A stretch of DNA of 9,014 bases from Alphaproteobacteria bacterium (GTDB lineage Bacteria > Pseudomonadota > Alphaproteobacteria > Micavibrionales > Micavibrionaceae). Positions 1-5,204 of the stretch are shown here, piece after piece. Under the pieces are notes generated by a model, which saw only the letters and a list, made by a program, of their open reading frames with translations, searched no databases and had not been told where the DNA came from. Numbering within the stretch: the first letter of the stretch is position 1; each line of letters opens with the position of its first letter. The stretch covers positions 1-9,014 of the forward strand of contig JAGLKS010000266.1 of assembly GCA_023140905.1 (NCBI GenBank). Direction: 5' to 3'. The position numbers and the translations under genes are program-made.

Positions 1-667
1 CATCAAGAATTTCAACCTCAACCCCTAAAGGTTTTAGCTGCTCCTTAATGCGCTTAGCGTACGCGTCCGGGTATAAAGCATTAGGCGGTTCATTCACCAA
101 ATCACGCGCCCAAAATGTGCCTTCAATCACACAATCCCGATCAGCGTATAACATTTCCGCTGCCTCACTCTCGAAGATCACAAAATGCGTACAGCCTAGA
201 CTAACGTCTTCCGGCTCATCCTCTTGTCTTTCTTTTTCGGATTTATATTGCTCAAATTTATAGGAACGAAGTTTTACCCCCATAGCAATATGAACAGTTA
301 TCTCACTTGAATCAGGTAAATCATTGTCGGAATAAAACTCAAAGCTTTCGATGTTTTTACCATCAATCGCAGCATAAAGCTTGCCGCCAAGCTTTTCCGC
401 TTTAATTTTATCCAACGCGTCCTTATCTCCACAGCCTAATAATATCCCATAGCTGTAAGGTGCATCTTCCGGGAAAATCAATATCTCGACCTGACCAAAA
501 CCACCGGTAAAAGTTTTGCTTTTACTCAAGGCATGGTCAATATATCCCTTCACCTCATAATTTAATGCCGCCACTGATGGGCTTGGTTCTTTATCTTTAT
601 AAAAGCAAATCACAGCCGCATCAGTGTTTTTACGAGGGGCTTTAGAAAATGAGATATCCAGTGTCAT
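1..667 (-). CDS. pepA: Leucyl aminopeptidase PepA (M17 family), N-terminal 222 residues, partial
   Basis: Reading the minus strand from the ATG at 667 gives an open frame of 222 codons to the left edge; the 3' part lies outside the window. The N-terminal ~150 residues look like the M17 regulatory domain, with the G-V-K-L-R-S-Y-K-F-E-Q-Y-K stretch at about residues 130-142. Next comes the family's interdomain signature ARDLVNEPPNALYP at residues 187-200. The metal-binding and NTDAEGR-type catalytic motifs would lie further on and cannot be checked. The family removes N-terminal amino acids from peptides in the cytoplasm as a metal-dependent hexamer; some members also bind DNA. An AGGA lies 7 bases before the ATG, supporting this start. 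It is divergent from lptF, an arrangement also known in E. coli. The family call is strong; which M17 subtype is less certain because the catalytic half is missing. Confidence 0.9.
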   Translation of the reverse strand, partial: MTLDISFSKAPRKNTDAAVICFYKDKEPSPSVAALNYEVKGYIDHALSKSKTFTGGFGQVEILIFPEDAPYSYGILLGCGDKDALDKIKAEKLGGKLYAAIDGKNIESFEFYSDNDLPDSSEITVHIAMGVKLRSYKFEQYKSEKERQEDEPEDVSLGCTHFVIFESEAAEMLYADRDCVIEGTFWARDLVNEPPNALYPDAYAKRIKEQLKPLGVEVEILD

Positions 668-708
668 GTTATTTTCCTAAATTATGTTCCTAACGGATGA
701 TAATTGCA

Positions 709-736
709 TTGGCCAAGCGATTTCCAATAGTATAAT
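709..736 (+). promoter_or_regulatory. Sigma70-type promoter for lptF-lptG
   Basis: TTGGCC (709-714, 4 of 6 to the -35 consensus) and a perfect TATAAT (731-736) are separated by 16 bases. The predicted start near 743-745 leaves a leader of about 50 bases before the lptF ATG. The -35 lies in the 8-bp palindrome TTGGCCAA (709-716). It is the best promoter match in the window and sits where one is expected, between divergent genes. Confidence 0.55.
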
Positions 737-756
737 CTTTCGAAATAAAATGGCTA
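729..756 (-). promoter_or_regulatory. Candidate sigma70-type promoter for pepA
   Basis: On the minus strand, TAGCCA (751-756, 4 of 6 to TTGACA) is followed after 16 bases by TATACT (729-734, 5 of 6 to TATAAT). Transcription would begin near 720 and give a leader of about 55 bases before the pepA ATG at 667. Its -10 overlaps the opposing lptF -10. The -35 is weak, so this is a candidate only. Confidence 0.35.
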
Positions 757-768
757 GTACCAAACAAA

Positions 769-801
769 AAGAATTAATGAAAACATAAGAATTAATGAAA
801 A
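769..801 (+). repeat. Perfect 15-bp direct repeat across the lptF start codon
   Basis: AAGAATTAATGAAAA occurs at 769-783 and again at 787-801, 18 bases apart, so both ATGs are in the same frame. The second ATG (795) is the lptF start. The first (777) opens only ATG-AAA-ACA-TAA, a three-codon mini-ORF ending at 788, six bases before the real start. Neither copy has a strong Shine-Dalgarno sequence. It may be a small tandem duplication; a role in translation is inference. Confidence 0.8.
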
Positions 802-2048
802 TATTCGATATCTATTTATTCAGAACTCTTGCCCTCGCCACAATATTTATTGCTGTTGTGCTGACTTTGGTTATCTTCCTGACACAATCTTTGCGGTTTT
901 TAGAAATCGTAGTGAATGCAGGTTCTTCGGGTGGGGCCTTCTGGATTTTAACTTGTCTGGCCCTTCCGCGGTTTTTTGAAGTTATCTTGCCCGTCTCACT
1001 AATGATTGCGACCCTATTCGTATATAATAAGCTTACTCTTGATTCAGAGCTGATAGCTATGCGCGGTATGGGGCATTCCCCCTTTGACCTAGGCAAGCCC
1101 GCACTCGCTTTAGGTGTAATTATAACCATCATTTTATGGGGAATTACCATGTGGGGCGCACCTATGTCTTTGTCAAGAATGCAACAAATGCGTCAAGATC
1201 TCAAAGCTGAATTCTCTAATTTTATGTTCAAAGAAAGTGTATTTAATGCCGCAGGTAAAGGGCTAACTGTTTATATAAGTGAAAAACTTAGTAATGGCGA
1301 ATTGCTGGGTCTAATGATCCATGACACGCGTGATCCAGCAAAACTCCCATCTACTGTTCTGGCAAAGCGCGGCATGATTGTTTCAACACCGGAAGGTCAT
1401 CAAGTTATTGTCTTTGACGGCTCAAGACAAGAATTTAACCCTGAATCAGGAACATTACAAAAACTGGCTTTTGATCGCTACACAATTGACTTGCCGGAAA
1501 ATAGAGCAGTAGGAAAAAGATGGGCCGAACCGGATGAACGTACAATCAACCAACTTTTAACACCAGATGCAGACAATGCCCGTGATCTTGAGAATATGCA
1601 CGAATTTCACGTTGAGATTCACCGGCGTTTTACCAGCCCTCTTTTAGCTTTGGGCTTTCCTTTAATTGCTCTTATATCGCTTTTATTAGGATCAGTGGAC
1701 CGCCGCGGTCAAATCAAGCGTATTGCTGTGACAATTGTAACTGTTATCTTTATTCAAGGGCTGTTTCTTGCCGCTTACAACCTTGCACGAAACAATACTT
1801 TTGGGCTTGTACTTATGTACGCATTGTCTTTTATTCCAATTGGCGCAGGATTATTCTTTCTTAACCCCCGTTCTGAAAAAACCCGCTACCGGTTTGCTCT
1901 TTTTATGGTGGATTTTATAACAACGGCAACCTTAGCCATAGCTACAAAAGTAAAAACGCTACCAATCATAGGTCCGTATGTTGAAAAAAGAATAAAAGAA
2001 GCAACAGAACCTAATGTACAAAATTCAAAAGAGGGGCGTGTATCATAA
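795..2048 (+). CDS. lptF: LPS export ABC transporter permease LptF
   Basis: This 417-residue protein belongs to the LptF/LptG (YjgP/YjgQ) permease family. With LptG and the ATPase LptB it forms the inner-membrane complex that extracts LPS and feeds it to LptC and LptA. Membrane segments fall at about residues 11-32, 52-78 and 103-122. A periplasmic domain of about 130-270 follows (beta-jellyroll in the family), then three more segments at about 280-298, 306-328 and 334-356. The motif D-S-E-L-I-A-M-R-G-M-G at 83-93, after TM2, matches the cytoplasmic coupling region of LptF, and its first position before lptG agrees. The start is fixed by an in-frame TAA at 786-788, but the ribosome site is weak. 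About 61 residues (357-417) follow the last clear membrane segment, a longer tail than I expect, including a hydrophobic stretch near 367-385. The stop overlaps the lptG start by one base. Confidence 0.93.
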   Translation: MKIFDIYLFRTLALATIFIAVVLTLVIFLTQSLRFLEIVVNAGSSGGAFWILTCLALPRFFEVILPVSLMIATLFVYNKLTLDSELIAMRGMGHSPFDLGKPALALGVIITIILWGITMWGAPMSLSRMQQMRQDLKAEFSNFMFKESVFNAAGKGLTVYISEKLSNGELLGLMIHDTRDPAKLPSTVLAKRGMIVSTPEGHQVIVFDGSRQEFNPESGTLQKLAFDRYTIDLPENRAVGKRWAEPDERTINQLLTPDADNARDLENMHEFHVEIHRRFTSPLLALGFPLIALISLLLGSVDRRGQIKRIAVTIVTVIFIQGLFLAAYNLARNNTFGLVLMYALSFIPIGAGLFFLNPRSEKTRYRFALFMVDFITTATLAIATKVKTLPIIGPYVEKRIKEATEPNVQNSKEGRVS

Positions 2049-3220
2049 TGAAAGTCGCCCTCACATTAAGCAATTATCTTGCAAAACGTTATAGTATTAA
2101 TCTGGTCCTTTTACTGATCGGATTACTATCAATTGTGTATTTGTTTGACACTGTCGAACTTATTCGCCGTGCAAGTAAACATAATGATATTCCCATTGCG
2201 CTTGTCTTACAAATGGGCTTGTTAAAGCTTCCTGATGTTGGTCAGACGCTTTTTCCCTTTGCTGTATTATTTAGCGCAATGTATACATTCTGGCAGCTTA
2301 CGCGACGCTATGAGCTAATTGTTATACGTGCCTCAGGGTTTTCTGTATGGCAGTTTCTTCTTCCAATGGCTATTATCGGCATATTATTTGGTGTTCTGCA
2401 AATGGCTGTAATTAACCCGGTTGGTGCTGTCTTTATCAGCAAATTCGAAGATATGGAGCGCACCTATCTAAAACGCCAGAAAAACCAGATAGCCGTATTT
2501 GAAGAAGGCTTGTGGCTCCGCCAGCCTGTCCTGATCGAAGCATCTTCTATAGACAACACTGATAATAACGATGGGGGAAATACCGATAGAATACAAAAAG
2601 AAAATCTTATTGAAGGTTATGTGGTTGTTCGCGCACAAAGAATAGAACAACCGGAATGGGTATTAAAGAATGTTACTGTCTTTTATTTCACGCGTGACAA
2701 CGACTTCCTACAACGGGTTGATGCCAAGAGTGCCACGCTTGAAAAAGATTATTGGCATCTCAAAAACGTCACCATTCATAAATCGAGAGCACCTTTGCAA
2801 CTTAACACCAATTATATGCTGCCAACGACACTAACTATTCGTGACATACAAGATAGTTTTTCCTCTCCTGAAAGCATGTCATTCTGGAAGTTGCCCGCCT
2901 ATATAAGAACATTGGAACAAACAGGCTTTGATGCAACGCGCCTTAAAATTTACTATCAAAATTTATTGTCCCAACCTCTTATGTTTTGTGCAATGATCTT
3001 GCTGGCTGCAACTGTCTCTATGCGTCCGCCACGCATGCGAGGAACCTTCACAATAATTGCCAGCGGGGTGTTTCTTGGCTTTATCATTTTCTTCCTATCA
3101 AGTTTCTTGCAAGCTATGGGCTCTTCTCAGCAAATCCCCGTATTTCTGGCCGCATGGTCCCCGGCTCTCATTTCCTTTTTGCTCGGCCTCTCTGTTATGA
3201 TGAATATCGAAGATGGTTAA
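2048..3220 (+). CDS. lptG: LPS export ABC transporter permease LptG
   Basis: This 390-residue protein is the partner permease to LptF in the LptB2FG LPS extractor of the inner membrane. Membrane segments lie at about residues 16-34, 62-84 and 100-122, and three more fall within the last ~90 residues. The periplasmic domain lies between, about 130-300, with an Asn/Asp-rich loop near 169-180. Family signatures seen are Y-L-F-D-T-V-E-L-I-R-R (31-41) and R-Y-E-L-I-V-I-R-A-S-G-F-S (87-99), the latter being the cytoplasmic coupling helix region that contacts LptB in known structures. The start ATG shares its A with the lptF TAA stop (TAATG), which suggests translational coupling; GAGGGG at 2031-2036 is a possible ribosome site about 11 bases upstream. 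In many alphaproteobacteria lptD follows, but here a 289-base gap and mlaA come next. Confidence 0.93.
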   Translation: MKVALTLSNYLAKRYSINLVLLLIGLLSIVYLFDTVELIRRASKHNDIPIALVLQMGLLKLPDVGQTLFPFAVLFSAMYTFWQLTRRYELIVIRASGFSVWQFLLPMAIIGILFGVLQMAVINPVGAVFISKFEDMERTYLKRQKNQIAVFEEGLWLRQPVLIEASSIDNTDNNDGGNTDRIQKENLIEGYVVVRAQRIEQPEWVLKNVTVFYFTRDNDFLQRVDAKSATLEKDYWHLKNVTIHKSRAPLQLNTNYMLPTTLTIRDIQDSFSSPESMSFWKLPAYIRTLEQTGFDATRLKIYYQNLLSQPLMFCAMILLAATVSMRPPRMRGTFTIIASGVFLGFIIFFLSSFLQAMGSSQQIPVFLAAWSPALISFLLGLSVMMNIEDG

Positions 3221-3279
3221 CATATAATTCTATGTATTTTTGTTATAAAAAATCATGTAGAGCTATTTCTTTCTTTACA

Positions 3280-3300
3280 AAATAATAGTAACTATTATTT
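3280..3300. repeat. AT-rich inverted repeat, 10-bp arms
   Basis: AAATAATAGT (3280-3289) and ACTATTATTT (3291-3300) are exact reverse complements around one central base. The stem has only one G-C pair per arm and no T-run follows, so a terminator is unlikely. It could be a regulator site or a chance feature of AT-rich DNA. Confidence 0.6.
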
Positions 3301-3333
3301 AATGCTTTCCCTGTTAGACTTATGCGTCTGTAT

Positions 3334-3363
3334 TTGCTAACAAGAAGTACCTCTTGCTAGGAA
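3334..3363. repeat. Imperfect 30-bp dyad upstream of mlaA
   Basis: TTGCTAACAAGAAGT (3334-3348) faces ACCTCTTGCTAGGAA (3349-3363), with 12 of 15 positions complementary and no loop. The inner part, CAAGA..TCTTG around GTAC, is the best conserved. The form fits a DNA operator for a dimeric regulator better than an RNA hairpin, but no regulator is identifiable. Confidence 0.5.
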
Positions 3364-3434
3364 TTATAAAATTTCAGAGTTACTGTGTATTTAATATTTA
3401 ATGATAAAATATAAGCCCTCTTCATGTTTGCTTA

Positions 3435-3466
3435 TTGAGCAGTTGAGTAATTTAGTAATTGAGTAC
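3435..3466 (+). repeat. Four-unit 8-bp imperfect tandem repeat upstream of mlaA
   Basis: Four consecutive octamers read TTGAGCAG, TTGAGTAA, TTTAGTAA and TTGAGTAC. All keep T-T-x-A-G, and the last three keep T-A at positions 6-7. The block ends 43 bases before the mlaA ATG, so it sits in the promoter or leader region. It could be a repeated regulator site or a slippage-generated microrepeat. Confidence 0.6.
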
Positions 3467-3509
3467 AGGCGTAAACCACAATAAATAAAAATTCCAGGAC
3501 CATAAAAGA

Positions 3510-4343
3510 ATGAAAAAAGAGCGGCCTTCCATGCAAATTGAGAAAAATAACAAACATTTTGTTTTATCCTCCGTCCTTATATCTTTTCTATGCGTGTTCA
3601 CAGCCTCATTTTTGAGCAGCTGTACCAGTTCTAATGGACCGGATGTCATTGACTCTGGAAATGCCATTTATGATCCATATGAAGAATATAACCGTGCAGT
3701 AACATCATTTAACCTTGCTGTAGATCGCACTGTAGTTAACCCTGTGATTAAAGGATACCGGACCGTAACACCAGCTCCAGCGCGTACGGGGCTACAAAAT
3801 GTCATGAAAAACTTACGTTCACCGATCAACCTGATTAACCAGCTTCTTCAAGGAGATATGGACGGTGTAGGTAACGTTCTGGTACGTGCTGTGGTAAACA
3901 CTACAATTGGTGTAGGTGGTATTTTTGACGTTGCCGGCTATGAGGGTATTCCATATGAGTCTGAAGACTTTGGGCAAACGCTTGCTGTTTGGGGTGTAGG
4001 CAACGGGCCATACATTGTCGTTCCATTTTTTGGTGCTTCAACATTGCGTGATTATGGTGGTTTATTTGCTGATTCAATGATGGACCCTCTACGCTGGTAC
4101 ATACATAATGCGGATAAAAAAGGCCTCTACTATGCTAAAACAGGAACAAATTACCTTCTTTTAAGGGATTCTCTGTATGACACAATGACCGAGCTGGAAC
4201 GTAGTTCTTTTGATTATTATGCGGCGATCAGAAGCACGTATTATCAATATAGAAAAGGCGCTATCCTTGATACGGAAAACCGTACAAGAAATGTAGGCTA
4301 TGATACTTTACCCGACATCCCTAATTTCGATGATAACTATTAG
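3510..4343 (+). CDS. mlaA: MlaA/VacJ family outer-membrane lipoprotein
   Basis: This 277-residue protein carries a lipoprotein signal: basic N-terminus, hydrophobic core at about 17-34 and lipobox L-S-S-C with Cys38 as the lipidated residue. The MlaA domain follows, with D-P-Y-E-E-Y-N-R (55-62), R-S-P-I-N-L-I-N (103-110), N-T-T-I-G-V-G-G-I-F-D-V-A (130-142) and E-D-F-G-Q-T-L-A-V-W-G-V-G-N-G-P-Y-I-V-V-P-F-F-G at 152-175. MlaA sits in the outer membrane as a ring that removes phospholipid from the outer leaflet and passes it to MlaC, keeping the membrane asymmetric. The ATG at 3510 has AGGA at 3496-3499, 10 bases upstream. A second in-frame ATG at 3531 has AAAGAG before it and would give a more usual signal-peptide length, so the exact start is open. 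mlaC follows 186 bases on. Confidence 0.93.
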   Translation: MKKERPSMQIEKNNKHFVLSSVLISFLCVFTASFLSSCTSSNGPDVIDSGNAIYDPYEEYNRAVTSFNLAVDRTVVNPVIKGYRTVTPAPARTGLQNVMKNLRSPINLINQLLQGDMDGVGNVLVRAVVNTTIGVGGIFDVAGYEGIPYESEDFGQTLAVWGVGNGPYIVVPFFGASTLRDYGGLFADSMMDPLRWYIHNADKKGLYYAKTGTNYLLLRDSLYDTMTELERSSFDYYAAIRSTYYQYRKGAILDTENRTRNVGYDTLPDIPNFDDNY

Positions 4344-4373
4344 AATCAGGGCCTATTAATTATAGTAATTTGA

Positions 4374-4401
4374 TTTAGGATTAACCCCTGTTAATCCTAA
4401 A
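4374..4401 (+). terminator. Perfect 12-bp hairpin after mlaA, terminator-like
   Basis: TTTAGGATTAAC (4374-4385) and GTTAATCCTAAA (4390-4401) are exact complements around a CCCT loop, 30 bases after the mlaA stop. No clear T-run follows on either strand (GAAATAATTTC on plus), so it is not a textbook rho-independent terminator. A 3' stabilising or processing hairpin between mlaA and mlaC is as likely. Confidence 0.5.
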
Positions 4402-4417
4402 GAAATAATTTCAATCA

Positions 4418-4445
4418 TTGTTATTTATAATAAAATTATTATAGA
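4418..4445 (+). promoter_or_regulatory. Weak candidate promoter for mlaC
   Basis: TTGTTA (4418-4423) and TATAGA (4440-4445), each 4 of 6 to consensus, are 16 bases apart. The position after the mlaA hairpin and about 85 bases before mlaC is sensible. In DNA this AT-rich such matches arise easily, so confidence is low. Confidence 0.28.
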
Positions 4446-4461
4446 ATACGGATGGTTTTGT

Positions 4462-4496
4462 TCTGTGTTATACGGCACAGACATATGTCTTTTTTT
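4462..4496 (+). terminator. Overlapping hairpins with a T-run in the mlaC leader
   Basis: TCTGTG (4462-4467) can pair with CACAGA (4476-4481). The palindrome AGACATATGTCT (4479-4490), which joins a run of seven Ts (4490-4496), shares three bases with that arm. The second can fold as a 4-bp stem with an ATAT loop and would resemble a weak intrinsic terminator; the two folds exclude each other. The arrangement lies 33 bases before the mlaC start codon. An attenuation role is inference, since the terminator stem is short. Confidence 0.35.
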
Positions 4497-4518
4497 CTCA
4501 ACTGACCTCTCTTTAATT

Positions 4519-4523
4519 AGGAG
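4519..4523 (+). promoter_or_regulatory. Ribosome binding site fixing the TTG start of mlaC
   Basis: AGGAG at 4519-4523 lies six bases before TTG at 4530, ideal spacing. An in-frame TAG at 4518-4520 blocks any start further upstream. Confidence 0.8.
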
Positions 4524-4529
4524 AAACAC

Positions 4530-5204
4530 TTGATTAACAGTAAATCCCTGCTTTTATCTGCAAGCCTGTGCACCCTATTAATAACATTAAACTCTGTTGC
4601 CCCTCATCCGGCTAGCGCGGCAATGTTGTCCTCATTTGGTGATTGTCAACATACACAGCCTTTAGTGCAATATATCAACTATTCAGATTTATCTGAACAA
4701 TCAAAAGATTTCATAAAAGATGTTGCCGAGCACGGCATTGGTCTCATAGAAAATAAAGACTTAAGCAAGGAAGAGCGTGAAAAAGAATTACGCAATATGC
4801 TTAAAAAAAACTTTGACATGAAAACCATTGGCCGTTTTGCTTTAGGACGCTACTGGAGAACGGCATCCCCTGCGCAAAAGAAAGAATATCTGAACTTGTT
4901 TGAGAATATGATCGTAAATGTTTATTCCCGGCGTTTCAGTGATTATAATGGCAAAAAGTTTGAGGTTATGGCTGCGCAAAAACAAGGAAACGAAGATATA
5001 ATCGTATTAACTCAGATCCTTCCACAAAACGGCGCTCCCATTGCCGTAGGATGGCGCGTGCGCGAGAAGAACAATCAGATAATGATTGTTGATATCATGG
5101 TTGGAGATGTCAGTATGGCTGTCACACAACGCTCTGATTTTGCTTCTGTGATACAACGTGGCGGTGGGAAGATTGATGTATTGCTGGATCATTTGCGCAA
5201 GTAA
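4530..5204 (+). CDS. mlaC: MlaC/Ttg2D family periplasmic phospholipid-binding protein
   Basis: This 224-residue protein starts at TTG, chosen because a strong AGGAG precedes it and the resulting N-terminus is a complete signal peptide: hydrophobic core at about 7-23, cleavage A-S-A|A after residue 30. The next ATG (residue 32) would delete that signal. The mature part fits the Ttg2/MlaC family: a mostly helical first half with K-K-N-F-D-M-K-T-I-G-R-F-A-L-G-R-Y-W at about 91-108, then a beta-rich half with V-G-W-R-V at about 173-177 and I-V-D-I-M-V-G-D-V-S at about 186-195. MlaC shuttles phospholipid between MlaA at the outer membrane and the MlaFEDB transporter in the inner membrane. Those transporter genes are not in view. 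HpnM and Ttg2D relatives share this fold, so a hopanoid-linked role cannot be excluded. The stop codon abuts that of the convergent DotA-like gene. Confidence 0.9.
   Translation: MINSKSLLLSASLCTLLITLNSVAPHPASAAMLSSFGDCQHTQPLVQYINYSDLSEQSKDFIKDVAEHGIGLIENKDLSKEEREKELRNMLKKNFDMKTIGRFALGRYWRTASPAQKKEYLNLFENMIVNVYSRRFSDYNGKKFEVMAAQKQGNEDIIVLTQILPQNGAPIAVGWRVREKNNQIMIVDIMVGDVSMAVTQRSDFASVIQRGGGKIDVLLDHLRK

Larger units (their letters stand above)
3221..3509. other. Gene-free AT-rich spacer between lptG and mlaA
   Basis: No convincing coding frame is present on either strand. The stretch separates the lptFG and mlaA transcription units and holds three structures: an AT palindrome at 3280-3300, an imperfect 30-bp dyad at 3334-3363 and four 8-bp repeats at 3435-3466. 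I see no classic GC-stem plus T-run terminator after lptG. A weak promoter (TTACTG, 17 bases, GATAAA) can be proposed around 3380-3408, but it is too poor to call. Confidence 0.7.

Noticed and set aside
48..263. Plus-strand open frame of 71 codons
   Set aside because: It lies antisense inside pepA, whose frame encodes a clear M17 protein; no family resemblance.
812..1150. Minus-strand open frame of 112 codons
   Set aside because: Antisense shadow of lptF with no recognisable motif.
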